This document shows positions 9,252 through 16,980 of a stretch of DNA of 64,000 bases, one piece after another (position 1 is the first letter of the stretch; every line of letters begins with the position of its first letter). The position numbers were made by a program, and so were the translations under genes. The DNA is from Kiritimatiellia bacterium (lineage in GTDB: Bacteria; Verrucomicrobiota; Kiritimatiellia; UBA8416; YA12-FULL-48-11), in NCBI GenBank assembly GCA_028716365.1, contig JAQUPZ010000010.1:62001-126000 (forward strand). Direction: 5' to 3'. The notes under the pieces were generated by a model. It was not told where the DNA came from. It did not search any database and saw nothing but the letters and a program-made list of their open reading frames with translations.

Positions 9252-9570
9252 AATGCCATACTCCTCCTTCCATCTTTGGAAGGTCACATACTGAACGGAC
9301 TGCGCAGTTGGAGCAAAGTCCGCCGATATCTTTTCCCCTGGTTGTCGCTTTTCGTGCAGTCTGCCGCATGTGTTTTATCTTCATCTTTCCCATGTCAAAT
9401 TCTTCGCAGTCGAGTACGGGTTTTGATCTATCTCCCGGATACCGGCATGTTTCTGCACGACAGCAATTCCGGCATAATCCGTGGAGCCGGGATTCTTCTT
9501 TTGTATACTTATTCCGACTTGCCTTCAATGATCGGGCAATGCCTGACGAAGCAATCCTTCTGTGTTTCAT
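9235..9570 (-). CDS. small cysteine-rich protein with a duplicated motif, first gene of the redox operon
   Basis: A basic protein of 111 residues whose cysteines fall in two copies of one motif: GLCRNC..ETC..P..V.DCEEF and GLCSNC..SVC.LP..VWHCEEY. Each copy offers four cysteines, so each could bind zinc or an Fe-S cluster. ATG 9568-9570 sits four bases after GGGAGG; a longer in-frame start lacks this site. The 3' end overlaps the NuoE-like gene, pointing to translational coupling. It lies directly behind the sigma-54 promoter at 9640-9655, so it is the first gene of the operon. I do not recognise a named family. A chaperone, assembly or electron-carrier role for the complex is possible. Confidence 0.8.
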   Translation of the reverse strand: MKHRRIASSGIARSLKASRNKYTKEESRLHGLCRNCCRAETCRYPGDRSKPVLDCEEFDMGKMKIKHMRQTARKATTRGKDIGGLCSNCAVRSVCDLPKMEGGVWHCEEYR

Positions 9571-9639
9571 TTCTCCCTCCCTGACTGGCGGGGACACTCC
9601 TACGGCCATGACCGGCAGCATTTCGCACGATATAAGAAA

Positions 9640-9655
9640 AGCAATTGCCATACCA
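9640..9655 (-). promoter_or_regulatory. sigma-54 (-24/-12) promoter of the redox operon
   Basis: On the minus strand the sequence reads TGGTATGGCAATTGCT, with GG and GC separated by exactly 10 bases, as in TGGCAC-N5-TTGCW. The expected start is near 9629, about 60 bases before the ATG of the Cys-rich gene. A sigma-54 activator gene lies directly upstream. Confidence 0.65.
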
Positions 9656-9810
9656 CTGGTCGGACATCCCTGTAGATGCAAGAGATATTGCAAAGTATTG
9701 GGTCGGTTTCCCATTTTGCTGCAGGAACTTACAGTCCCAGGCAAAAAAACGAAATACGAAAAACGGGCAGACGGGACTGCCTATACACGGGTGTAATTGA
9801 TGGGGAATTT

Positions 9811-9840
9811 AGAACCGGTGGGGAGAATTGCCCCGCTTCT
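9811..9840 (-). terminator. hairpin at the end of the response-regulator gene
   Basis: GGGG (9820-9823) pairs with CCCC (9831-9834), flanked by AGAA (9811-9814) and TTCT (9837-9840). It overlaps the regulator stop. There is no T-run, so termination is only possible. Confidence 0.3.
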
Positions 9841-11182
9841 ATTTTGCCGGTATAGCCTTCAATTTCTCCCTGAGGGTCTTTCTGTCGATCCCGAGGATTC
9901 GTGCTGCCTTCGCTTTATTTCCACCGGTACTTGAAAGAACGTTAGATATATACTCTGCTTCCACCTCTGTAAGCGTTCGTGTTAAAGATTCTTTATGTGG
10001 AACTGTAAAACGCATAAACGAAGGCAGGTCGGAGACATCTACAGTGTCGCTGTCCGACATGACGACAATGCGCTGGATGATATTCTCGAGTTCCCTGACA
10101 TTTCCGGGCCAGGCATAATTGGTGAGTGATGCCAGGGCCCTGTCTGTGAATCGTATTTCGCGTTTTCCGAATTCGCTGGCGAATTTCGATTTAAAATAAT
10201 TCACGAGAAGGAGTACGTCATCTTCCCTTTTTCTCAGGGGCGGGACTTCAATGGAAATGACATTCAGCCGGAAAAAGAGATCTTCACGGAATATACCTCT
10301 CCTGGTGAGCCCGGTGAGGTCCTTGTTTGTCGCGGCAATAATTCGCACGTCCACCTTCTGAGTACGCGTTGCGCCAACCATGCAGATTGCCTTGTCCTGA
10401 AGCGCGCGAAGGAGCTTTACCTGCATTGCCGGGCTGGTTTCTGAAATTTCGTCCAGAAAAATAGTCCCGCCTTCGGCTGTCTGAAAAAATCCCGCCCGAG
10501 ACTCCGTTGCACCTGTGAAGGCACCCCTGACATGGCCGAACAGTTCGCTTTCGAGCAGACCTTCCGGGATGCCGCCGCAATTGACCGGCACGAAAGGAGC
10601 CGGCGCCCGCCTGCTCGAATAATGAATGGCACGGGCCACGAGTTCCTTGCCTGTGCCGCTCTCACCGGTAATCAGAACTGTTGCCAGGGTGGAGGCCGCC
10701 TTGTCCACGGCGATTGCCACCTTCTTCATGACCTCCGAGTTGCCGATTAGACCGTGTTTTGAAGGCAGGCTTTCGCCCGGCCGGTACTGTCCTGTGCGAC
10801 GCATGTGCAGTTTGTCGAGCGCACGCTGCACGGCGGCGGACAACTCGCCGTCTGTAAAAGGCTTCGCAAGATACTCTTCCGCGCCGGTCTTCACCGCTTC
10901 GACCGCGCCTTCCACGGAGGCGTAACCGGTAATCATCATCACCTCCGTGTTCCTGTGGTTCTCGCGGATATGCCGTATCAGGTCGAGCCCCGAAGTACCG
11001 GGCATCTTGAGATCGGTAACAACAAGGTCCACAGCCGCCGAATCGAGAATTTTCAGGGCCTCAGTTACGGACCGTGCAGTGGTCACCTGGATTTTCTTCG
11101 AACTCAGATTCCTGCGGATTATCTCCAGGGTATCGGGACAGTCATCCACAGCGAGTATATGATCTTTCTTACTCTGCGGCAT
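9839..11182 (-). CDS. NtrC-family sigma-54 response regulator
   Basis: This 447-residue protein has three domains. A receiver (residues 8-120) carries the phosphoacceptor D57 and acidic pair D13-D14. An AAA+ sigma-54 activator domain has Walker A GESGTGKE (173-180), the sigma-54 contact loop GAFTGA (220-225) and Walker B IFLDE (241-245). A Fis-type helix-turn-helix forms the last ~45 residues (NKAKAARILGIDRKTLREKL). The intact GAFTGA loop shows it should activate sigma-54 promoters. Its gene overlaps the histidine kinase by 14 bp and is followed by the sigma-54 promoter of the redox operon, which makes that operon the first candidate target. The sigma-54 site at 12575-12590 is a second one. 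Confidence 0.95.
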   Translation of the reverse strand: MPQSKKDHILAVDDCPDTLEIIRRNLSSKKIQVTTARSVTEALKILDSAAVDLVVTDLKMPGTSGLDLIRHIRENHRNTEVMMITGYASVEGAVEAVKTGAEEYLAKPFTDGELSAAVQRALDKLHMRRTGQYRPGESLPSKHGLIGNSEVMKKVAIAVDKAASTLATVLITGESGTGKELVARAIHYSSRRAPAPFVPVNCGGIPEGLLESELFGHVRGAFTGATESRAGFFQTAEGGTIFLDEISETSPAMQVKLLRALQDKAICMVGATRTQKVDVRIIAATNKDLTGLTRRGIFREDLFFRLNVISIEVPPLRKREDDVLLLVNYFKSKFASEFGKREIRFTDRALASLTNYAWPGNVRELENIIQRIVVMSDSDTVDVSDLPSFMRFTVPHKESLTRTLTEVEAEYISNVLSSTGGNKAKAARILGIDRKTLREKLKAIPAK

Positions 11183-12359
11183 TTTGCCTTTTCTCCTTTT
11201 CGGATTTATTTTTCACGACGAGGGGAAACACTACTTCAAAACGAGTTCCAATTCCAAGCTTGCTATCCACTTTTATTTTGCCGCTGTGCGCAGAGACAAT
11301 GCGATTGACTATTGCCAGGCCCAATCCCGTACCTTCTTCCGGATTTTTCAGGGTGAAAAAAGGGTCGAATATGTGTTTCAGGTTCTGACTTTCAATTCCA
11401 GTCCCTGTGTCTTTAACTATCAGGGAAACAGTGTTACGGCTGCGTATTGTAGTAATGGTGATTTTCCCGCCATGCGGCATTGCCTGTTCTGCATTGACAA
11501 TCAGGTTAACGAGCACCTGGTTCATTTGTGTCGAATCTGCAATTATATCAGGCAGGTTCCGGGCAAGATTTCTTACAATCTTAACGCCTAACCTCTTACA
11601 TCTGTTTTCAAGGAAATCAAGGCCTTCATCAATCAGCCGGTTCAGGTTTGTCAGGGACTTCTGGAGCGGGGTTTGACGGGAAAGCATACGCATCTTTCGA
11701 ACAATCTCCCTGGCATTAAGGGATGCGGTAATTATCTTATCGAGGTCCCTTGCAGCCGAATCCGGAAGTTGCGGATTTTTCCTGATAAGCTGCGCGAATC
11801 CAAGAATGCCTTCCAGTGGTTCGTTCATTTCATGCGCAATACCAGCGGCAAGCAGACCCATTGTGGCCAGACGGTCAGCCCGTCTCAATTGATCGGAGAA
11901 CTCCTCTTTTTCGTGTTCAAGGTTCTTGCGTTCCACGACGAGAGAAAGTTCGCGAGCTACCGCATCTATCAGGTTCCGTTCCTCCCTGAGAAAGGGCCCT
12001 TCATCAAGATTGGGTTTCTGTTTTGAATAAGCCACCTCGACTGTTCCGCGTTTCCCGCCCTTGATGATTATTCCCGCAGTCTGCCGGAAACGTGCCTTCG
12101 TAAATCCGGGGGTGGAGAACAGGTGTCCGTCGATGGATATTCCTGCCGAAGCGATGTCCGGATAAAGCCAGCTTGGCGGCAGAACTTCGACAACTTCCTG
12201 AAGAATATTTTTGAGGGATTTTCCCGGTTCCGCAACTATACGCGCTATTCCATAGAGACACGAGAGTTCCTTTACACGTTCCCGCAGTTCTACCTGCGTT
12301 TGCTTTTGAGCTGCCGTGTTTCTGCCGGTTTTGCGCGGGGATTTCCTTCTAACAGTCAT
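11169..12359 (-). CDS. soluble sensor histidine kinase, partner of the NtrC-like regulator
   Basis: A cytoplasmic kinase of 396 residues from ATG 12357-12359. The N-terminal ~140 residues form a GAF-like sensory region, followed by a HisKA dimerisation helix with the phosphorylated histidine H176 in AGIAHEMNEP. The HATPase domain carries N (NLIVNAEQAM), G1 (DTGTGI), F (FDPFFT) and G2 (GTGLGLAIV) boxes. There are no membrane helices, so the signal is probably internal, for example redox state or a small metabolite. An upstream in-frame start adds 36 residues with no obvious domain; the ribosome site is weak in both cases. It overlaps the response regulator by 14 bp, so the two are a translationally coupled pair. 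Confidence 0.93.
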   Translation of the reverse strand: MTVRRKSPRKTGRNTAAQKQTQVELRERVKELSCLYGIARIVAEPGKSLKNILQEVVEVLPPSWLYPDIASAGISIDGHLFSTPGFTKARFRQTAGIIIKGGKRGTVEVAYSKQKPNLDEGPFLREERNLIDAVARELSLVVERKNLEHEKEEFSDQLRRADRLATMGLLAAGIAHEMNEPLEGILGFAQLIRKNPQLPDSAARDLDKIITASLNAREIVRKMRMLSRQTPLQKSLTNLNRLIDEGLDFLENRCKRLGVKIVRNLARNLPDIIADSTQMNQVLVNLIVNAEQAMPHGGKITITTIRSRNTVSLIVKDTGTGIESQNLKHIFDPFFTLKNPEEGTGLGLAIVNRIVSAHSGKIKVDSKLGIGTRFEVVFPLVVKNKSEKEKRQNAAE

Positions 12360-12574
12360 AATGTGGGCCCTATATAACGAAAGCGGTCCTGAAAATGCAA
12401 TATGTCTCGTATCCTGGTAAAGTGGATAATTGGCCGCTGGTGACCAGCAATGTGTCCATTTCAGCAATACAGGCGAGACACATGATACAGAAACTTCGGT
12501 ATCCCAATAATGGAATTCTCAAAAAACACTGATATTCCGCAGTAATTCCGCGAAAGGAGAACTTCAGGCGATCT

Positions 12575-12590
12575 TGGCACATTCAATGCT
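12575..12590 (+). promoter_or_regulatory. sigma-54 (-24/-12) promoter of the candidate small RNA
   Basis: TGGCACATTCAATGCT fits TGGCAC-N5-TTGCW with one mismatch and the required GG-N10-GC spacing. It has the same TGGCAC-N5-ATGCTTT form as the pilin promoter at 42224. The predicted start is near 12599-12602. Confidence 0.6.
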
Positions 12591-12600
12591 TTATACAAGT

Positions 12601-12710
12601 CGGCCCCTGGCTGGATCGAAAATAGAGGACCACGACCTAAAAGGCGGAATAAAGATTTTATATCTTAAAGAGTCCATCGAAAACTTTCTGGCCAACGGGC
12701 TTCTTTTTTT
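12601..12710 (+). ncRNA. candidate sigma-54-dependent small RNA ending in an intrinsic terminator
   Basis: Transcription from the sigma-54 site should begin at about 12601. Two bases later starts a long-range stem: GCCC (12603-12606) with GGGC (12697-12700), then TGGCTGG (12608-12614) with CTGGCCA (12688-12694), 11 pairs including two G-U. It is followed directly by TTCTTTTTTT (12701-12710). Inside are GGAC (12627-12630)/GTCC (12672-12675) and AAGAT (12652-12656)/ATCTT (12662-12666). The span contains no ATG, and no ORF follows closely. The next gene starts at 12800 and has its own promoter-like sequence. Confidence 0.45.
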
Positions 12711-12728
12711 ACCTGATTAACCTGCAAG

Positions 12729-12757
12729 TTGGATAATTCTGGTGTGAAAAATAATTA
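12729..12757 (+). promoter_or_regulatory. sigma-70-like promoter of the ThuA-like gene
   Basis: TTGGAT (12729-12734), a 17-base spacer and TAATTA (12752-12757). The expected start is about 12764, upstream of the AAAGGAG ribosome site. Confidence 0.35.
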
Positions 12758-12799
12758 TGGTTATGATTCTCACCTGCTTGGGAAAGGAGATAAAATCGA

Positions 12800-13732
12800 A
12801 TGAAGAAAGTTACTCGTATTGTCATGATAGGCCTGCTGTTTGCAGGTATTGCAGTTGTTGGTAATCTGTCAGCCGCAGATGTGGCAAAAAAGAAAATTGT
12901 TTTCGTGCACGGACCGGAGAGTCATGGCTACGGCGGACACGCATATGGCCCGGCATTCAGGATGCTGGCTCGAATGCTGAACGAGGGTGTACCGGAAGCG
13001 GAATGTGTCGTTATCCAGGGCAATAAGGACCTGGCCGTACTTGATACCGCGGATGCAATTGTGATCGGCAGTGATGGCGGTGGTCTTGTAAGGTCGCTGG
13101 GTAACAGGCTTGAACCTCTCATGCAGAAGGGCGTGGGCCTGGCGTGTATCCATTATACACTTGACCCAAGTGACCCGAAGGCGATCAACCGGTTGATCGA
13201 TTGGATCGGTGGATCTTATGTCCAGCATTGGTCTGTCAACCCGTACTGGGAGGCTGATTTCAAGTCGTTTCCGGATCACCCAGTTTCGCGGGGCCTGAAA
13301 CCATTCAAGGTACAGGACGAATGGTATTATCACATGAAATTTGTCAGCGATATGAAAGGCGTTACTCCCATTCTGGCTGCAGTTCCACCCGAGCGTACCA
13401 GGCAGGGTAAAGACGGACCGCACAGCGGTAATCCTGAAGTACGAAAGAGAACGGGAATGGCCGAAGTGATCGGATGGACCTATGAGCGTCCGAACGGCGG
13501 GCGCGGTTGGGGTTTCACAGGGATGCACGAGCACTGGAACTGGGCGCAGGACAGTTACCGTAAGGCCGTGCTCAATGCCATCGTCTGGATAGCCAGGATC
13601 GAGGTCCCCAGGGACGGCGTGCCATCAACGACACCGACATTGAAAGAAATGGAAGCCGATATCGCGAAGCCGTGTCCATCAACTTTCAACGCCAAATCTA
13701 TCCAGGAGCGGATATCCAAGATGAACCAATGA
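12800..13732 (+). CDS. exported ThuA-like domain protein
   Basis: The 310-residue product starts at an ATG preceded by AAAGGAGAT. Residues 1-26 are a Sec signal peptide (MKKVTRIVMIGLLFAGIAVV, then GNLSA). The rest matches the ThuA-like (trehalose utilisation) fold, a class I glutamine-amidotransferase-like flavodoxin fold, with KIVFVHGPESHGYGGH at the start and the later VGLACIHYT and GWGFTGMHEHWNW segments. ThuA proteins are linked to keto-sugar or glycoside metabolism, often beside Gfo/Idh/MocA oxidoreductases, and the substrate here is unknown. It is transcribed alone, away from the kinase gene. It fits the exported sugar-handling genes to its right. Confidence 0.9.
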   Translation: MKKVTRIVMIGLLFAGIAVVGNLSAADVAKKKIVFVHGPESHGYGGHAYGPAFRMLARMLNEGVPEAECVVIQGNKDLAVLDTADAIVIGSDGGGLVRSLGNRLEPLMQKGVGLACIHYTLDPSDPKAINRLIDWIGGSYVQHWSVNPYWEADFKSFPDHPVSRGLKPFKVQDEWYYHMKFVSDMKGVTPILAAVPPERTRQGKDGPHSGNPEVRKRTGMAEVIGWTYERPNGGRGWGFTGMHEHWNWAQDSYRKAVLNAIVWIARIEVPRDGVPSTTPTLKEMEADIAKPCPSTFNAKSIQERISKMNQ

Positions 13733-13752
13733 TGATAATCGATGGATTTGGA

Positions 13753-13923
13753 TTATGACTGGGGATCAGGATGCACTCGCGGCAGTTTAGCTGTGGGTGG
13801 ATATGGATTTGGAATTTTGACTGTCTTTTTACATGCGGGACATTCGATCTTCTGTCCTGCATTATCCGGCGTACATTTCAGTTTCTGTCCACACTTCGTA
13901 CAAACAAATCTGATGTCTTCCAT
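13753..13923 (-). CDS. small zinc-ribbon protein
   Basis: A 56-residue protein starting MEDIRFVCTKCGQ, with two CxxC knuckles (CTKCG and CPACKK) about 17 residues apart and a Pro-rich tail. This is the pattern of a single zinc ribbon, as often found at the start of PVC-group proteins with FmdB-like or zinc-ribbon domains. ATG 13921-13923 follows AGGATAGGGA; a TTG start seven codons earlier is less likely. It lies just downstream of the outer-membrane barrel gene on the same strand. The function is unknown. Confidence 0.7.
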   Translation of the reverse strand: MEDIRFVCTKCGQKLKCTPDNAGQKIECPACKKTVKIPNPYPPTAKLPRVHPDPQS

Positions 13924-13966
13924 ATATTCCCTATCCTTTAACAATTACGGCATCTACATACACTTG

Positions 13967-14533
13967 TTATTCTTCGTTCCAGCGCACGAAAATACTCGCG
14001 GCCACACCACTGAGGTCGGAATCTTCGAAACTCTCGATGTCCGACCCATTCATGAACCGGTAACTCACACCGATACCCAGCTCGACACCCTTGGTCACGT
14101 TGACCATCAGGTTGACACAGGGCTCGAACATAAACAGGTTCGCGCTGTCGTCGTCCGCGATACCGCCGACATTCACCTCGCCGCAGCCGATCAGAAACCC
14201 GGCAGACCCGTGCACTACTTCCCTGGCGAACATCGTGTAATCGACCACAAAACCACCGTACCAGAAGTCAAACGAGTCCAGCTTGCCGGCACCTTCAGTA
14301 TCAACGTCATTAACCAGTCCATAAGCGCAGACCCCGAGATAGAGCCCCCGATTCATGGACGGCCCGGCTTGAATGCCGACCAGCTCAGCCGTCTCGTCGG
14401 CGATCTGGGTGATCTTGAACTCGGGCTTGACCGAACCTCTCCAATAGCCCGTATCACCACCCAGCGTCTTGATTTCATCTGCCCCGGCGGCAACGGACGC
14501 CATCATAATCATAACGGCAATGACTTTTCTCAT
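13967..14533 (-). CDS. outer-membrane beta-barrel-like protein
   Basis: The product is 188 residues with a signal peptide (MRKVIAVMIMMASVAAGADE) and an ATG placed four bases after AGGAGG. The mature part shows alternating polar and hydrophobic residues in short strands separated by Gly/Asp/Asn turns, and ends in an aromatic strand (VAASIFVRWNEE). It resembles the small OmpA/OmpW-type barrels that sit in the outer membrane. No peptidoglycan-binding domain is present. The family is not recognised, and the role could be structural or a small pore. A long plus-strand frame across this region is a shadow. Confidence 0.78.
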   Translation of the reverse strand: MRKVIAVMIMMASVAAGADEIKTLGGDTGYWRGSVKPEFKITQIADETAELVGIQAGPSMNRGLYLGVCAYGLVNDVDTEGAGKLDSFDFWYGGFVVDYTMFAREVVHGSAGFLIGCGEVNVGGIADDDSANLFMFEPCVNLMVNVTKGVELGIGVSYRFMNGSDIESFEDSDLSGVAASIFVRWNEE

Positions 14534-14697
14534 AATTCCTCCTGTATCCTTTGACGTATCTTATGATTTAAACAATTTGGAGTATGAACAATCAAGCCCG
14601 ATAACTGTTTTTCATCGCGATACAGTTTGTTTTTCAAGACGTTGCGGCAACATGAAAAACCAGTAGATGAAATAATCACCAATATTGTTCCGCTTTT

Positions 14698-16893
14698 CTA
14701 TTTACCTGGTCTATTTTTCCTTATTTGTTCCGGAGGAAACTGATGCCTATCAACATTATAAGCGGGAATCCTTGGCTTGTTTGTTACTGTCGCGGCCATG
14801 TCCATGTCCCAGGGACACAATTTCCATGGGCTCATTTCATCGCTCAATAGTGTCTGATATTTCTCCCGGAGAGGATCACCAGTCCGGTCGGTCTCGTGTT
14901 CTGACCAAAATTCCCGTCCAATCAAATAATTCTTTCCGAGATCTTCCCATGAATTGAATGTCTTCTGCAACAACTTGGCAACAGGCATGATATTTGCCCA
15001 AGCCTCCTCCTCGCTCAGGTAACCGACCAGATAACCCCACCGGCACAGAGAAATGTATCTGGCAAAGTCCCATCCAAGTATGCTCTTTTTGCCAAGTTCA
15101 TTTTTGTACTTCATTACCACCGCGAAATTCCGGTCAGTGGCCGTCGCCGCATTCATCTGGGCCGGTGTAAGTTTTTCGGAATATGTTACAATATTATTAA
15201 AATTCACCCGATGGCCCTTCTCATAAATCCAGCGCAATGAATCGAGAAACGATTCACGGCTTGTCACACTCCACCACCTGTAAAGGAGCCATAACTGGTG
15301 TCTGATATTCTCTTCGGTCGGCATTTCTGTTCCCAGAAGATCATGTCGTCCATGATTTAGTTCAGTCAACAAAGCACTTGATGCCAGAGCCCGGTATTTT
15401 GGACTATTCGGCTGGAGAAAAGGAGGCGCCTCCAAATCATATAACTTTCCTGATGCGCTGATTTTCTTTTTTCCTGCATCGGTAGTCCGGTTTACATTGG
15501 CTTCTACAACCTTTCCATTCTTAAAAGAAATTCTCCCGAAACTATAATCCCAATCATCAATCCATTCGACATTACCATCCTTAGGGATACCGCTCCGCCC
15601 TTTTAATCCCGGTGGTCCCAACAACGACAAAACTTTATTACTGGTATCACCGATGTTAACAATAAAAATGTCATCACCAGCAATCTCTTTCATGAATCTG
15701 CATTGGATCATGGACAGAGGCCAATTGTATATAAAATCATTTAAAACTCTTGATTCCTGTAAAATATTCAATCCATGCCTGTTACCTGCAAGCGCAGATT
15801 TAAACAACCAGTATTTACCTTCCGGATAATTCCTCGGAATGATTTTACCATTGTAATAGGCGCAACCAAGATCACACATTGCACGATCATCACCAGTATT
15901 TGCGGCTGCCTTTATCCATCTTATTGCCTGCTCAGCATTTTGCGGAACCCCGATTCCGTTTTCGTAATAATGTCCAAGTGCCAACATTGCAGAAACCACA
16001 CCCTGCGTAGCCGCAGAGGTCATCCATTTGACGGCCTGTTCGGGATTTTTTGCGACACCTTCACCATTTTTACAACGGCGCCCCATTTCAGCTTGTGCTT
16101 CGGGATACCCCTTGAGAGCCGACATCATGTACAATTTAATACTTTGATTATCAGAACCTTCCAGGTCATAAATATATGCCAGTCGATACATGGCCTCAGG
16201 ATCACCCTGTTCCGCCGCAATCATGTAATACTGAAGGGCCAGTTCCAGGTCCTTTTTGACACCCTCGCCCATTTCGTACTTACAGGCTTTCTTCCTGTTT
16301 TCTTCTGCAGTATTCTCTCCAAGCAGCGTTTCCCGGTTGACATATATTGCACTCTTCACCATCGCGAGGGTTCTTGAGCCAATGATCTCCTGGCCATCAT
16401 TATTAAGGACTGAAAAAGCAAGGAGTGATCTCCCCACTTTTATCATTCCATGGGTAATATATTTATACGCTCCGGATTTCGGCATGGAATCCGTCGCACT
16501 AAAATAATAACCGTTTCCCGATGTTCCCTTCAGTTCTTTTACTTCTATTGTTTTCTCAACTGCATTTGATTTAACTTGATCTACAAACCGTTGTACATTT
16601 TCCCGTATCTGTTCGTTACTTGGCACAGGAATCTTCTGACTATCCAATCCTATGATTGTAACCCCCACCATAAAGGACGGTCCGCCTTTCCCTTCCATTT
16701 CTATTATCAAGGGCCCATCTTCCAATTGTCCCTTCAGTTTATATTTCCATGACGGGTAAATGCTCAATTGCACACCCGATTTATCGGGTAAAAGGAAAAA
16801 ACGGATATTACATTCTTCCGCCGCTACGTTTGATTCCAGGAAACCGGCCAGAACAAATCCGACAACGAACGACCAACGTATTGCAGTACGCAT
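14698..16893 (-). CDS. exported Sel1-repeat protein with C-terminal DUF1266 domain
   Basis: The 731-residue protein begins at ATG 16891-16893 after GGGGGAG; an upstream start adds 17 residues without a ribosome site. A signal peptide comes first (MRTAIRWSFVVGFVLAGFLE). A run of Sel1-like TPR repeats lies at about residues 200-380, each with the A..G...AM..LG..Y..G.GV pattern. The C-terminal ~220 residues match DUF1266 (WDFARYISLCRWGYLVGYLSEEEAW followed by SWEDLGKNYLIGREFW). Sel1 repeats bind proteins, and DUF1266 is of unknown function and usually intracellular, so the signal peptide is a point of interest. It may be part of a secreted or periplasmic scaffold. Confidence 0.85.
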   Translation of the reverse strand: MRTAIRWSFVVGFVLAGFLESNVAAEECNIRFFLLPDKSGVQLSIYPSWKYKLKGQLEDGPLIIEMEGKGGPSFMVGVTIIGLDSQKIPVPSNEQIRENVQRFVDQVKSNAVEKTIEVKELKGTSGNGYYFSATDSMPKSGAYKYITHGMIKVGRSLLAFSVLNNDGQEIIGSRTLAMVKSAIYVNRETLLGENTAEENRKKACKYEMGEGVKKDLELALQYYMIAAEQGDPEAMYRLAYIYDLEGSDNQSIKLYMMSALKGYPEAQAEMGRRCKNGEGVAKNPEQAVKWMTSAATQGVVSAMLALGHYYENGIGVPQNAEQAIRWIKAAANTGDDRAMCDLGCAYYNGKIIPRNYPEGKYWLFKSALAGNRHGLNILQESRVLNDFIYNWPLSMIQCRFMKEIAGDDIFIVNIGDTSNKVLSLLGPPGLKGRSGIPKDGNVEWIDDWDYSFGRISFKNGKVVEANVNRTTDAGKKKISASGKLYDLEAPPFLQPNSPKYRALASSALLTELNHGRHDLLGTEMPTEENIRHQLWLLYRWWSVTSRESFLDSLRWIYEKGHRVNFNNIVTYSEKLTPAQMNAATATDRNFAVVMKYKNELGKKSILGWDFARYISLCRWGYLVGYLSEEEAWANIMPVAKLLQKTFNSWEDLGKNYLIGREFWSEHETDRTGDPLREKYQTLLSDEMSPWKLCPWDMDMAATVTNKPRIPAYNVDRHQFPPEQIRKNRPGK

Positions 16894-16980
16894 ATTCTCC
16901 CCCTCAAATAGATACGTGATTTGCAAACAATTCCCCGCAATCAACCAGGATTTTTTAAATATTTACAAGTTACCTGTTCC

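Larger units (their letters stand above)
12360..12799. other. 440-bp intergenic region between the divergent kinase and thuA-like genes
   Basis: No protein-coding gene is seen. It holds an inverted repeat ATGTGTC (12450-12456)/GACACAT (12477-12483), a direct repeat ATTCCGC at 12534 and 12545 (11-bp period), a sigma-54 promoter (12575-12590), a candidate small RNA (12601-12710) and a sigma-70-like promoter (12729-12757). The inverted repeat lies about 92-125 bases upstream of the sigma-54 site, a usual distance for an activator-binding site. Confidence 0.6.

Noticed and set aside
12570-12800. Sigma-54 site at 12575 as the main promoter of the ThuA-like gene
   Set aside because: A terminator-like stem with a T-tract (12688-12710) lies between it and the gene, which has its own promoter-like sequence.
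13742-14554. A 270-codon plus-strand frame
   Set aside because: It is the reverse of the outer-membrane barrel and zinc-ribbon genes and has no ribosome site or recognisable domain.
15775-16507. Plus-strand frames of 83-200 codons at 15.8-16.5 kb
   Set aside because: They are antisense to the Sel1/DUF1266 gene and have no supporting signals.
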